64,000 bases of DNA. Origin: Aneurinibacillus uraniidurans (GTDB lineage: Bacteria; Bacillota; Bacilli; Aneurinibacillales; Aneurinibacillaceae). This document shows, piece after piece, positions 52,712 to 61,647 of this stretch; within the stretch, counting starts at the first letter, position 1, and the number at the start of each line of letters is the position of its first letter. Location of the stretch: NCBI RefSeq assembly GCF_028471905.1, contig NZ_CP116902.1:1400501-1464500 (forward strand), given 5' to 3'. Below the pieces are notes generated by a model, which saw only the letters and a program-made list of their open reading frames with translations, was not told the DNA's origin and did no database searches. Made by a program: the position numbers and the translations under genes.

Positions 52712-53096
52712 GAAGCATGGGTAAAAGAAGGTGTAAGAGCTTAATTTTATCCATGCTTTTTCTTTTATTTAAAAAGTTACAAATACCTTCCCGTGTTTCG
52801 TCTTGTTACATTGTATAAGTCAAAATCATCAAGATTGCAATTTTCTAAAGTTCTCTCTACATGATAATTTAATTGAATTCACTCCATCTTCTTCAAACTA
52901 GGGATGAAGTCCCCATAACACTTTAAAAATGTGCCATTATTTTCATATTACAATTAGGCTCATTTCTAAAAGAAAGTAATGATTAGTGGTTATCCTCTGC
53001 CAATACGCATAACAGGGTCTTGGTCATGAAAAGCAATACAGATAGAAACCTTACTGTCCACTTTTTTACAAGCATTAGCAAAATATATAACGAGTT

Positions 53097-53372
53097 ATGT
53101 GGGGGATAGAAGATAATCAAGATATTGCTGAACACCATTCGTTTAAAGAATTTTTAAATGTGAAATGGGGTCCATTTTTGTTCAATATGCATGATGGTCA
53201 TTTTAGTCGAACTTTAACAATACATGAAGCAATATTAACTGTTACAACAGATACAAACAATTTAAGGAATTATGGTGCTGGGGTATTTGCCTTAGCAACT
53301 TCTGGTTTGGCTTCTTTAGTATTTGAGGACAGAGTTTTAATAGCTTTCTATCAACTAGCCGCTTTACTTTAA
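53097..53372 (+). CDS. Weak hypothetical protein (91 aa)
   Basis: The frame MWGIEDNQDIAEHHSFKEFL ... TLTIHEAILTVTTDTNNLRN has a near-normal composition and a hydrophobic end (LIAFYQLAALL). The ribosome site is unclear and no family is recognised. It may be a gene fragment within eroded DNA. Confidence 0.3.
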   Translation: MWGIEDNQDIAEHHSFKEFLNVKWGPFLFNMHDGHFSRTLTIHEAILTVTTDTNNLRNYGAGVFALATSGLASLVFEDRVLIAFYQLAALL

Positions 53373-53752
53373 TTAGGGCAGAATAAATCAACTTATTTGA
53401 ATTGTGTAAAAAAATTACATTTATGCGAACATCCATATTTATTGGAAATTTCCTTATGGAATTATGCTAAAATTTTCATGCTTGTGAACTTTTAATAGAG
53501 TTTTTAGACTGAATAATAATTGAAAATGAATAGATCTACCTAGAGGTAGTTTTAAAAAGACACTAGTAATAGATTGGATATATAATAAAATAGGAAAATA
53601 AGGAGATATATATAAGAAATGTAAAATGGGGGATGTTAGTGAAAGTAAAAGTGGTTTTTTTGAATGATAGACATGTTAATTATTAATTAAAGAGGGAATA
53701 CTATGAAGTTTTATAAGGGTTAAAATAGTAAGAATAATATTAGGAGGTAGTA

Positions 53753-54949
53753 ATGAGAGTATTAGTTTTTACGGCAACAAAAGGGTTTCAGTATGAAGTA
53801 GTACATGTTTTTGCACAAGAAATAGTTGATGGATTTAAAGAATTAGGATGGGAAACAGAGTTAATAGGGGTTAATCAGCCGAAAGAAATATTAATTAAAG
53901 AGACAATTAACGCTATTCATAGAGGTATAGATTTCGTACTGCATTTTAATGGTTATTTATGTAATAATATAAATGGAACGAATATAGTATATGAGTGTCT
54001 AAAAGCTTGTAATATACCAGTAGGTGTTATTTTAGTAGATCACCCATTTTATCATATTAATAGAATTCGTGCATTTGATAAAAGTAAGACATTTATATGT
54101 ATGTATGATGAAGGTTTTTTGTATTCATTTGAAAAGTATATAGACAATTTGATGCCAATTGCACAACTTATGCACGGTGGGAGTTATGCAGAAAATGTAG
54201 ACCCTGAAAAAATATATGATGTAGTAATTGCAGGTACAATAAATAAACCTACAGATTTTCTTGAACAAATAGATATGGAAGAGGGCATTTTAAAAGATAC
54301 ATTAGTAACGATTTATAAAAGAGCAAAGAATAATTATACAGTACCAGTTTATGATTATTTTGAAGAAGAGTTAAAAAAAATAGGTGTAAGCTGTAATATG
54401 ATTAAGGAAGATGCAAATATTAATAGCTTTTTAACAAAAATGTATTTATTAATAGATAAAAATTTAAGACAAAGTTTTCGATATAATGTACTTAAAGCCC
54501 TTTTAGAAGCGGGAATAGATGTACAGCTATATGGTAACTGCAATGTTAAAGAATTGGAAGTATATGATAATTTACATATACATGGAGCTATAGACTATAA
54601 AGAACTTCTTGAAGAAATGGCTAAAAGCAAGATTGTAGTACAAGATTTACCTGCATTCTTAAACGGTTCCCATGAAAGAGTTTTAAGTGCTATGCTAAAT
54701 AAAGCTTTAGTATTAAGTAACATTAATAATTATTGTAATGGCGAAATTCAAGATAGAGATAGTATTGTATACTATGATGTAAATAATTTAGATGACCTTG
54801 TACAACAAGTAGAATTTTATTTGAAAAATGATATAGAAAGACAAAAAATAGTTAATAGAGCATACGAGATTGTAAATGGAAAACATACCTGGAAAAATAG
54901 AGCAGAGGAACTAATAGGTATTTATGAGAGTTTTAAAAATATAAACTGA
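53753..54949 (+). CDS. CgeB-like glycosyltransferase (GT-B type)
   Basis: A 398-aa protein. The N-terminal domain has VFTATKGFQYEVVHVFAQEI and LHFNGYLCNNINGTNIVYEC. The C-terminal domain has QLYGNCNVKELEVYDNLHIH, then GAIDYKELLEEMAKSKIVVQ and LNGSHERVLSAMLNKALVLS, the donor-binding pattern of Glyco_trans_1_2/CgeB proteins. In Bacillus, CgeB glycosylates the spore crust. AGGAGGTAGTA precedes the ATG. The codon use is strikingly AT-rich compared with the dap and glmS genes, which suggests recent transfer. It is monocistronic, with a terminator after it. Confidence 0.75.
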   Translation: MRVLVFTATKGFQYEVVHVFAQEIVDGFKELGWETELIGVNQPKEILIKETINAIHRGIDFVLHFNGYLCNNINGTNIVYECLKACNIPVGVILVDHPFYHINRIRAFDKSKTFICMYDEGFLYSFEKYIDNLMPIAQLMHGGSYAENVDPEKIYDVVIAGTINKPTDFLEQIDMEEGILKDTLVTIYKRAKNNYTVPVYDYFEEELKKIGVSCNMIKEDANINSFLTKMYLLIDKNLRQSFRYNVLKALLEAGIDVQLYGNCNVKELEVYDNLHIHGAIDYKELLEEMAKSKIVVQDLPAFLNGSHERVLSAMLNKALVLSNINNYCNGEIQDRDSIVYYDVNNLDDLVQQVEFYLKNDIERQKIVNRAYEIVNGKHTWKNRAEELIGIYESFKNIN

Positions 54950-54972
54950 TGTATACAGGAATGGCTTTTGTA

Positions 54973-55014
54973 GAACATCCTTTAGGATTAAATCCCAAAG
55001 GATGTTCTTTTTTG
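54973..55014 (+). terminator. Terminator of the CgeB-like gene
   Basis: GAACATCCTTT pairs with AAAGGATGTTC, with inner GGATT/AATCC, followed by T7. Confidence 0.9.
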
Positions 55015-55488
55015 AAAGGAACATAGAAGCTAATATTTAAAAAGACATAATTAAAATGTGTGGCTTTCAGTAGACTTTAAAAGTAATTTAAAAAATTGAA
55101 AAAACAAATTGTTCTTCTTTCTACAGATATAAGAGCTTTATTTATCTTTTAGTTAATTTCTTTATTGAGATATCTGAAAATCGTTGAAGTTGTAGGGTTC
55201 AAGCATATTCTAGGCTTGTCCAAAATAAACATTCATGGCTTTTCAGCCGCAACTCCGACATGAAAACCAGAGATCTTCACAGAAAAAAATTACCATATAA
55301 AATAAACCGAGGGTTCACCTATGCAGCCTATAACTGTTTTTGAATAAAAGTTAGGGATTTTCCTGCTTTGGCTGCATCATATACAAATTGAATCCAACCC
55401 TTGTTTTTCTTGGCTCGCTAGTGTTTCAGTCCCTCCGTAATCGTTGAATATCCAGTAAGGGTACAGAACGAGGCGGTAAAAGAAAGCA
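55015..55488. other. Intergenic DNA without visible gene
   Basis: About 470 bp. No frame with a ribosome site, no repeat and no RNA gene was recognised. Confidence 0.4.
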
Positions 55489-55743
55489 GTGCCCAGAAGC
55501 GATCAATCCTTATTCCTTTTCGTAATCATATTTGTAATAGTAACTTTACTATTTATTCTGTTATTTCATATTAAAGATGATAGTAAGAAATGGAGCAATC
55601 CAAAAGAATACAGATATTATTGGGTATACAGGATTAGATACATAGGATTTATCGTTGTAGCTTTTATGTGTTTTGGTGCGTTTTATAAATTTTTATTTAA
55701 TTTTCAAAATGTTATTTCCGTAATTTATATGAACGGTTGTTGA
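55489..55743 (+). CDS. Possible small membrane protein (84 aa, GTG start)
   Basis: The frame has two hydrophobic helices (FLFVIIFVIVTLLFILLF and YIGFIVVAFMCFGAFYKFLF) separated by a charged KDDSKKWSNPKEYRYYW loop, a believable membrane protein. The GTG start lacks a well-placed ribosome site; the nearest GAGG is about 15 nt away. It may be truncated at the 5' end. Confidence 0.4.
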   Translation: MPRSDQSLFLFVIIFVIVTLLFILLFHIKDDSKKWSNPKEYRYYWVYRIRYIGFIVVAFMCFGAFYKFLFNFQNVISVIYMNGC

Positions 55744-55798
55744 GGATCAGGTGCGATCACTGCTCCTCTTTTCGTTATAGAGATAAACCGTTATCTAG

Positions 55799-55954
55799 TT
55801 ACATGCAGAGAGAGGTATGGCTGACTAGCTCCCAAGAAAACTCAACCCCCGTTCCTTTTGGACTAACGAGGACGCTATCGCGGACTTGTACTGGAGCACC
55901 CATAGTAGTTCGGTAGAGAACATCTACACAGTTCCCGGCTTTAATAATAGCTAT
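55799..55954 (-). pseudogene. Short protein-like remnant
   Basis: Minus-strand frame reads IAIIKAGNCVDVLYRTTMGA then PVQVRDSVLVSPKGTGVEFS and ends SHTSLCM, stop. It has coding texture but no start or ribosome site, and stops on both sides. It is probably the end of a lost gene; the family was not recognised. Confidence 0.3.
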
Positions 55955-56034
55955 TTACCGATCATTCCTTTTTTGTTTATCTTATGAAAGACAAGGGACG
56001 ATGCTATAAGCATTTGTCACGTAGTTTTTCTGCC

Positions 56035-56077
56035 CAAAAAAGAGACACCTGGAGGCACTTGTGCCTTCGGGTGTTCA
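56035..56077 (-). terminator. Terminator of the RDD gene
   Basis: ACACC/GGTGT and GAGGCAC/GTGCCTT form a stem. On the minus strand it runs into TCTCTTTTTT. Confidence 0.8.
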
Positions 56078-56087
56078 AGTACGTTTT

Positions 56088-56594
56088 CTAGCTATTTTTT
56101 TTAGATGAAGATCCAACACCAAGAGTGGCATTGTTTTGTGAATCGTAAGCATCACTATTTACTACTAAACATCCTGACATCATATCGTGAAGCCCTTGTT
56201 TTTTTCCAGTGAATGCAATCATGATATAACCAATGCAAAAGATGCTAGAAAAAATTTTTCCAAAGTATCTCCCGGTAGCCTTGCCGAATGAAATACGTTC
56301 TCCATTCAGAGCTACCACTTTGATACCAAGTGCCCTTTTGCCAAAAGTGGCCTGCTTTTTCGAACTTTCCATTAAGGCGAAGTACAACCAGGTCACAACA
56401 GTAGTGAAAATGAATACAACGAATTGAAATAGTGCCATAATGCCATTCGCTACGCCTTCACCATAAGGATCTGCTGAATAAGCAGCAAAGCCCAAAAGAA
56501 ACGATATAGGAATGACAATGATATTAATCGGAATCCCAACAATAAGTCCGTCAATAAATGACGCCAAGAACCGTTTCCAGAAGCCAGCGTACAT
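56088..56594 (-). CDS. RDD family membrane protein
   Basis: 168 aa with the RDD signature FWKRFLASFIDGLIVGIPIN at residues 5-24 and a second conserved block ATFGKRALGIKVVALNGERI before the last helix. Four transmembrane segments. Family function is mostly unknown; some members are ion antiporters. GGGGAGAGTGAG precedes the ATG. It is monocistronic. Confidence 0.9.
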   Translation of the reverse strand: MYAGFWKRFLASFIDGLIVGIPINIIVIPISFLLGFAAYSADPYGEGVANGIMALFQFVVFIFTTVVTWLYFALMESSKKQATFGKRALGIKVVALNGERISFGKATGRYFGKIFSSIFCIGYIMIAFTGKKQGLHDMMSGCLVVNSDAYDSQNNATLGVGSSSKKNS

Positions 56595-56760
56595 AGCTCA
56601 CTCTCCCCTCATATAGTCTTTACGTGACTCACTTATACATATGAAGGTCTACCTGGAATAATTACATGGATGCGATCGAGTGTTTGAACAATCGTGGTAA
56701 ACATGGTAGACTTTTGGCTTGATATTAGAATGAGCAATAACGAATGGAGGAAATGAAAGT

Positions 56761-57102
56761 ATGGTTAATTTGCCAAATTGCCCGAAATGTAATTCAGAGT
56801 ACACGTACGAAGATGGAAGCCTTTTGGTTTGCCCGGAATGTGCGCATGAGTGGAGTGTAGAATCAGAAGGCGAAAATAGTGAAGATCAAAAGGTTATCAA
56901 AGATGCGAACGGAAATGTCTTACAAGATGGTGATTCTGTAACCGTAATCAAAGACCTTAAAGTAAAAGGAACCTCATCAGTCGTAAAAATAGGTACAAAA
57001 GTGAAAAATATACGATTGGTTGAGGGAGACCATGATATTGACTGTAAAATTGATGGTTTTGGAGCGATGAAATTAAAATCTGAATTTGTTAAAAAGGTAT
57101 GA
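56761..57102 (+). CDS. PhnA/YjdM zinc-ribbon protein
   Basis: 113 aa. An N-terminal zinc ribbon has CPKC (about residue 7) and CPEC (about residue 28). The C-terminal beta domain has [20 protein letters not shown] then [20 protein letters not shown] and [14 protein letters not shown]. This is the alkylphosphonate-operon PhnA family, whose name is historical; no phosphonate genes are near. GGAGGAAATGAAAGT precedes the ATG. Confidence 0.92.
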   Translation: MVNLPNCPKCNSEYTYEDGSLLVCPECAHEWSVESEGENSEDQKVIKDANGNVLQDGDSVTVIKDLKVKGTSSVVKIGTKVKNIRLVEGDHDIDCKIDGFGAMKLKSEFVKKV

Positions 57103-57118
57103 TGATAGCTATTATATA

Positions 57119-57165
57119 AAAATAAGCAAGCAGCTTCCTGATCGGAAAGCTGCTTGCTTATTTTT
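57119..57165. terminator. Bidirectional terminator
   Basis: AATAAGCAAGCAGCTTtCC pairs with GGAAAGCTGCTTGCTTATT, then T-rich. It serves the converging phnA-like and PAP2 genes. Confidence 0.9.
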
Positions 57166-57174
57166 GCTCCTTGT

Positions 57175-57783
57175 TTACGAAGACTTATTTTTGCTGTTCA
57201 TCGTTAAAATACCATTTTCAACTTTAGTAGCAAAAGAAAGAATCTCATTCATAGTTTGGTACATAAATTTTACTTTTGGTAACAAATAATGAACGGTAAG
57301 AGCTGTCAATGTTCCGAGAATACTACCGACTAATACATCACCTGGATAATGTACCCCGACCCAAACACGCGAAAATGCAATGCCAAGTGCTAACAGCAGC
57401 CAGGCCCAGCTCATCTTTTTGCGGAACAGCCAAAAAGAAACAGCGATGACAAGCGCTCCTGTAGCATGATTGCTAGGAAAAGAGGCATTATTGGCGTGAT
57501 CAATTAATTGAATGACATCATGTGTGGCAAACGGACGTGGACGATAAAAGAAATGTCCGATTACCCCGCTTATTCCTAAAGCTACACAAGCGGATAATAA
57601 AGCCTGGAGAACCATCTGGCGATTTTTCTTCGTACCAGAAAACCAATACACAACAATACCGAGATAAAGAATGTACGCTCCGTATAAAGAAAGAAATTTC
57701 ATAACCAGGCTAAGTATAGGATGAGAAGGGCAAAGCTGATTAATCGTTTGAAATAGAGAAAAGTCAATTTGTGAAAGTTTCAT
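57175..57783 (-). CDS. PAP2 family phosphatase (probable undecaprenyl-diphosphatase)
   Basis: A 202-aa protein with five to six transmembrane segments and the three-part phosphatase signature: HFFYRPRPFATHD (residues about 77-89), ASFPSNHATGALV (about 99-111) and GIAFSRVWVGVHYPGDVLVG (about 133-152). Size and motifs resemble BcrC-type undecaprenyl pyrophosphatases, which recycle the cell-wall lipid carrier and give bacitracin tolerance. The substrate assignment is by family. Confidence 0.9.
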   Translation of the reverse strand: MKLSQIDFSLFQTINQLCPSHPILSLVMKFLSLYGAYILYLGIVVYWFSGTKKNRQMVLQALLSACVALGISGVIGHFFYRPRPFATHDVIQLIDHANNASFPSNHATGALVIAVSFWLFRKKMSWAWLLLALGIAFSRVWVGVHYPGDVLVGSILGTLTALTVHYLLPKVKFMYQTMNEILSFATKVENGILTMNSKNKSS

Positions 57784-57950
57784 ATTCGGTTTGTACTCCT
57801 GATTAAAATGTAAATGTATATTGTAACGTTTTACGTTCGTCTCGATGCTAGCACCATTAAACTATAATCATATCATACTAGCTGTTACTCGCATAGATCA
57901 TGCTCGGCCAACTTTGCTTGGACAACAGCTGTATATGATGATTGTATCAA

Positions 57951-57978
57951 TTGACAAACAAGTAGCATACCGTATAAT
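57951..57978 (+). promoter_or_regulatory. Promoter of the cadA operon
   Basis: TTGACA and TATAAT are separated by 16 nt. The ArsR-type operator begins 2 nt after the -10 box. Confidence 0.75.
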
Positions 57979-57980
57979 CA

Positions 57981-58006
57981 AGTATATGAATTAGTGCTCA
58001 TATACT
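57981..58006. promoter_or_regulatory. ArsR/SmtB-type operator of the cadA operon
   Basis: AGTATATGA and its exact complement TCATATACT flank 8 nt. TGA..TCA with ATAT arms is the form of SmtB/CzrA operators. It covers the likely transcription start, so metal-free repressor would block the promoter. Confidence 0.7.
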
Positions 58007-58041
58007 CAATATACGCACATGGGAAATCAGGAGGGGAGACT

Positions 58042-60180
58042 GTGGCAACACGAACGGAATTGTTACTAGAGGGATTAGACTGCGCCGGTTGTGCGAGCAA
58101 AATACAGGAAAAAGTAAACCGGTTGGATGGTGTGGAAGAAGCAAATGTTGATTTTGTTTCACGCCGCTTGATTATACATGTAGAAGACGAAAATAATGCA
58201 CAAAAAATAGTGGGGCAGGCAAAAGTAATCGTAAATGAGTTGGAACCCCACATAGAAATCATCGAAGCAAGCAAGCATGCTCCTAAAGAACGCGCGGAAC
58301 ATGACCATCATCATGCAAACTCTACCAAAAAAATGATGATTCGACTGGCTGCTGGCGGTTGCATTGCCTTATTTGCAGGGTTAACAAAGCTACCCTTGCC
58401 GATTGAACTTGCTTTATTCTTGCTTAGTTATGTCATTGTCGGTGGAGATGTAGTGCTTCGTGCCGTTAAAAATATGGCAAGAGGGCGAGTGTTTGATGAA
58501 CACTTCCTGATGACCATTGCGACAGTCGGTGCGTTTGCTGTGCAACAATTCCCGGAAGCGATTGGCGTTATGCTTTTCTACCAAGTAGGGGAATGGCTGC
58601 AAGGAATTGCGGTGAATCGCTCACGTAAATCGATTGGTGCGTTGATGGATATTCGACCGGATTACGCAAATGTAAAAGTAGGAACTGAAATAAAAACGCT
58701 CTCTCCCGAAGAGGTAAAAATCGGAGACATCATTGTCGTCAAACCCGGCGAAAAAATTCCACTGGACGGGAACGTTATCGAGGGAAGTGCATTGGTAGAT
58801 ACTTCTGCGTTAACAGGTGAATCCATGCCGAGGGACGTAGAACCGGGAAGTGAAGTATTAAGTGGGTTCATTAACAAAAATGGTGTCATCACGATAAGCG
58901 TCACAAAAGAATATGGCGAATCGACCGTTTCAAAAATCTTGGACCTTGTCCAGCATGCAAGCAGTCGAAAAGCACCGACGGAAAACTTCATTACAAAATT
59001 CGCGCGCTATTATACACCAGCCGTCGTAATCGGTGCATTGTTACTGGCGACCATTCCGCCGTTATTCATTTCAGGGGCGCATTTTTCTGATTGGGTGTAC
59101 CGTGCATTAATATTCCTTGTCATTTCTTGCCCATGTGCGCTCGTCATTTCCATTCCGTTAGGGTTTTTCGGTGGGATTGGTGCAGCGTCCAAAAAAGGGA
59201 TTCTTGCAAAAGGCAGCAACTATCTAGAGGCACTTAACGACGTAAAATATGTAGTCTTTGATAAAACAGGCACCTTAACCAAAGGGGTATTTACGGTAAC
59301 GGATATTCAGTCAAAAGGAAAACTGAAACAAGCTGAGTTGTTAGAATACGCTGCGTATGCAGAAGCATATTCTAACCATCCGATCGCGCAATCCATTCGT
59401 CAGGCGTATGGAAAAGAGATTGATAACAGCCGTATAGAAGCGTATGAAGAAATTTCAGGACATGGCATTCGCGTAAACATTCATGGCAAAAAGATTATTG
59501 CAGGGAATGCTAACTTGATGAAGAAAGAGGGAATTGACTTTATTACTCCAGAAACGGTCGGTACGGTTGTTCATATTGCCGCAGATGGTGTATATGAAGG
59601 GTATATCGTCATTTCTGACGAACCAAAAGAAGATGCCAAACGAGCCATCCAACAATTAAAGCAGCTCGGAATTAAAAAAATTGTAATGCTTACAGGTGAT
59701 GCACAAAACGTAGCCGAAAAGGTTGGCCGTCAATTAGGACTGGATGAAGTGTATGCGGAATTACTTCCACAAGATAAAGTCAAAAAGCTAGAAGAGTTAG
59801 AGACGCAAAAAACTACGAAAGAAAAATTGATCTTTGTTGGAGATGGAATTAATGATACCCCTGTTTTAGCAAGAGCGGATGTTGGGGTTGCGATGGGGGG
59901 GCTTGGTTCGGATGCGGCTATCGAGGCAGCTGATGTTGTGATTATGACAGATGAGCCAGCAAAAGTGGCAACAGCGATTGCCATCGCCAAACGTACGCGG
60001 AGAATCGTATGGCAAAATATCGGATTCGCGCTCTTGATCAAAGGATTTTTCCTGCTGCTTGGCGCATGTGGGATTGCGACAATGTGGGAAGCTGTATTTT
60101 CTGATGTTGGTGTCACGATCCTTGCGGTACTAAATTCGATGCGAGTGTTACGAGTAAGCAGCATAGACGAAACGATGTAG
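58042..60180 (+). CDS. cadA: Cd2+/Zn2+-exporting P1B-type ATPase
   Basis: 712 aa from a GTG start after GGAGGGGA. One N-terminal heavy-metal domain has LDCAGCASKI (residues 12-21). A His-rich linker EHDHHH follows. Membrane metal site is SCPCALVISIPLG. The phosphorylation loop is DKTGTLTKGVF, the HP-like motif ISGHGIRV and hinge GDGINDTPVLARADVGVAMG. CPC plus HEAD-type context fits ZntA/CadA pumps for Cd, Zn and Pb. An ArsR regulator lies 40 nt downstream, and the shared promoter carries an ArsR-type palindrome. Confidence 0.94.
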   Translation: MATRTELLLEGLDCAGCASKIQEKVNRLDGVEEANVDFVSRRLIIHVEDENNAQKIVGQAKVIVNELEPHIEIIEASKHAPKERAEHDHHHANSTKKMMIRLAAGGCIALFAGLTKLPLPIELALFLLSYVIVGGDVVLRAVKNMARGRVFDEHFLMTIATVGAFAVQQFPEAIGVMLFYQVGEWLQGIAVNRSRKSIGALMDIRPDYANVKVGTEIKTLSPEEVKIGDIIVVKPGEKIPLDGNVIEGSALVDTSALTGESMPRDVEPGSEVLSGFINKNGVITISVTKEYGESTVSKILDLVQHASSRKAPTENFITKFARYYTPAVVIGALLLATIPPLFISGAHFSDWVYRALIFLVISCPCALVISIPLGFFGGIGAASKKGILAKGSNYLEALNDVKYVVFDKTGTLTKGVFTVTDIQSKGKLKQAELLEYAAYAEAYSNHPIAQSIRQAYGKEIDNSRIEAYEEISGHGIRVNIHGKKIIAGNANLMKKEGIDFITPETVGTVVHIAADGVYEGYIVISDEPKEDAKRAIQQLKQLGIKKIVMLTGDAQNVAEKVGRQLGLDEVYAELLPQDKVKKLEELETQKTTKEKLIFVGDGINDTPVLARADVGVAMGGLGSDAAIEAADVVIMTDEPAKVATAIAIAKRTRRIVWQNIGFALLIKGFFLLLGACGIATMWEAVFSDVGVTILAVLNSMRVLRVSSIDETM

Positions 60181-60220
60181 CGCATGATTCATTCTTTATG
60201 GGACAGAAAGGAGAATGAGG

Positions 60221-60547
60221 ATGGAGCATAAGGGGCATCGTAGCCCAGCAACGTGCGACAGTTTGGATGAGGAAACGTTATTTATGGTTTCGCAAACCTT
60301 TAAAGCACTATCTGATCCTACACGTATTCGAATTTTATACTTATTATCACAAAAGGAATGTGCGGTTAGTGAAATTGCAGAGGAGCTTGGGCTATTGCAG
60401 TCCACTGTTTCACACCAGCTTCGGTTTCTAAAAAATTTACGGTTGGTAAAGTTTAGGCGAGCAGGGACTACCTTGTATTATTCGCATGATGATGATCATG
60501 TTATGGATTTGTTACGTGAGGCGATTCATCATGCATGCCATGATTAG
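60221..60547 (+). CDS. ArsR/SmtB family metal-sensing repressor
   Basis: 108 aa from the ATG 7 nt after AAAGGAGA. Winged helix: [41 protein letters not shown]-terminal helix carries D-x-H-x10-H-x2-H (in [19 protein letters not shown]), the alpha5 Zn/Co site of SmtB/CzrA. Additional cysteines at residue 12 (ATCDS) and in KECAVSE could contribute a soft-metal site as in CadC, but the CxC pair of CadC is absent. It presumably represses cadA through the palindrome at 57981. Confidence 0.92.
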   Translation: MEHKGHRSPATCDSLDEETLFMVSQTFKALSDPTRIRILYLLSQKECAVSEIAEELGLLQSTVSHQLRFLKNLRLVKFRRAGTTLYYSHDDDHVMDLLREAIHHACHD

Positions 60548-60612
60548 CTTGACAAATCCATCACACAGGAATACCGCTCCCGTAGGTATCCGACGAAAAA
60601 GCCTTGTTTTCT

Positions 60613-60639
60613 AGTGTACAGCTTTATTTTACCGATACA
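60613..60639. repeat. Solo copy of transposon-end-like motif
   Basis: AGTGTACAGCTTTATTTTAC followed by CGATACA matches the minus-orientation copy at 52575-52598 (AGTGTACGGCTTTATTTT). It lies between the ArsR gene and yebC. Confidence 0.45.
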
Positions 60640-60707
60640 ATTGAGGTATAATATACCCGGATAAATAAATGCAGTGTAGATTCAAAGTTGAAAGAGAGTG
60701 GAACAGT

Positions 60708-61427
60708 ATGGGGCGTAAGTGGAACAATATTAAGGAAAAAAAAGCGTCAAAAGACGCAAATACGAGTCGGATATATGCGAAGTTCGGAAAAGAAATTTAT
60801 GTAGCAGCCAAACAGGGTGAACCAAATCCAGAATCAAATCGCGCTTTAAAAGTCGTACTCGAGCGTGCGAAAACGTACAGTGTACCGAGAGCAATTATTG
60901 ATCGTGCGCTGGAAAAAGCAAAAGGCGGTTCTGAAGAAAGCTATGACGAGCTTCGTTATGAAGGCTTCGGACCAAGTGGATCGATGGTAATCGTAGATGC
61001 ACTGACAAATAACGTGAACCGTACGGCATCTGATGTGCGTGCTGCTTTTAGTAAAAACGGTGGCAACATGGGTGTAAGCGGTTCGGTAGCGTATATGTTT
61101 GATGCTACAGCGGTCTTTGGTTTTGAAGGAAAAACAGCAGATGAAGTGCTTGAAATTTTAATGGAAGCAGATGTAGATGCACGTGATATTTTAGAAGAGG
61201 ATGATGCGGTTGTCGTATATGCGGAACCGGATCAATTCCATGCCGTACAAGAGGCGCTCAAAAATGCTGGTATAACGGAATTTAACGTTGCAGAGCTGAC
61301 AATGCTTGCACAAAATGATGTAACACTTCCGGAAGATGCACAAGCACAGTTTGAAAAAATGATTGATGCATTAGAAGATCTGGAAGATGTGCAGCAAGTG
61401 TACCATAATGTAGATTTGGGTGAATAA
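60708..61427 (+). CDS. YebC/PmpR family protein
   Basis: 239 aa starting [20 protein letters not shown] after AAAGAGAGTGG; upstream codons are not family-like. It has the YebC core with [52 protein letters not shown] and [19 protein letters not shown]. The [13 protein letters not shown] opening marks the YeeN/YrbC subgroup. Recent work on YebC proteins points to ribosome function at polyproline stretches, while older literature calls them regulators. Confidence 0.95.
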   Translation: MGRKWNNIKEKKASKDANTSRIYAKFGKEIYVAAKQGEPNPESNRALKVVLERAKTYSVPRAIIDRALEKAKGGSEESYDELRYEGFGPSGSMVIVDALTNNVNRTASDVRAAFSKNGGNMGVSGSVAYMFDATAVFGFEGKTADEVLEILMEADVDARDILEEDDAVVVYAEPDQFHAVQEALKNAGITEFNVAELTMLAQNDVTLPEDAQAQFEKMIDALEDLEDVQQVYHNVDLGE

Positions 61428-61434
61428 TAGTAAG

Positions 61435-61476
61435 AAAGAGGCTGTCCAGAAGTTACTTCGGGACAGCCTCTTTACT
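61435..61476. terminator. Terminator of yebC
   Basis: AAAGAGGCTGTCC pairs with GGACAGCCTCTTT across 13 nt. Confidence 0.9.
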
Positions 61477-61528
61477 ATTTTTTCAGGACATCCATTACAT
61501 TTTCTACTCTTCTATATATAAAAAAGAG

Positions 61529-61557
61529 TTGACAAAAAATATTTTCAGGTTGATACT
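61529..61557 (+). promoter_or_regulatory. Promoter of the TauE gene
   Basis: TTGACA and GATACT separated by 17 nt. Confidence 0.65.
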
Positions 61558-61571
61558 GTACATATCTCCAC

Positions 61572-61588
61572 ATACCCATAGGGGTAAT
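61572..61588. promoter_or_regulatory. CstR/CsoR-like operator
   Basis: ATACCCATAGGGGTAAT is a quasi-palindrome with TACCC/GGGTA half sites around a short AT centre. It matches the ATAC-G/C-tract-GTAT style of CsoR/RcnR/CstR operators. It lies just downstream of the promoter and ahead of a sulfite-exporter-like gene, as in persulfide-sensing CstR regulons. Confidence 0.55.
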
Positions 61589-61647
61589 GAAGAGAGCGTA
61601 ATGAAATGGATATAAGTATAGTTTTAACAAGAAAGGGGGATGAACCT

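Larger units (their letters stand above)
52461..53752. other. AT-rich region with repeats and no firm gene
   Basis: 1.3 kb after glmS. The left 240 bp hold a cluster of transposon-end-like motifs. The rest is AT-rich, with only one weak open frame (53097-53372) and an AGGAGG site for the next gene. It reads as eroded mobile or acquired DNA. Confidence 0.5.
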
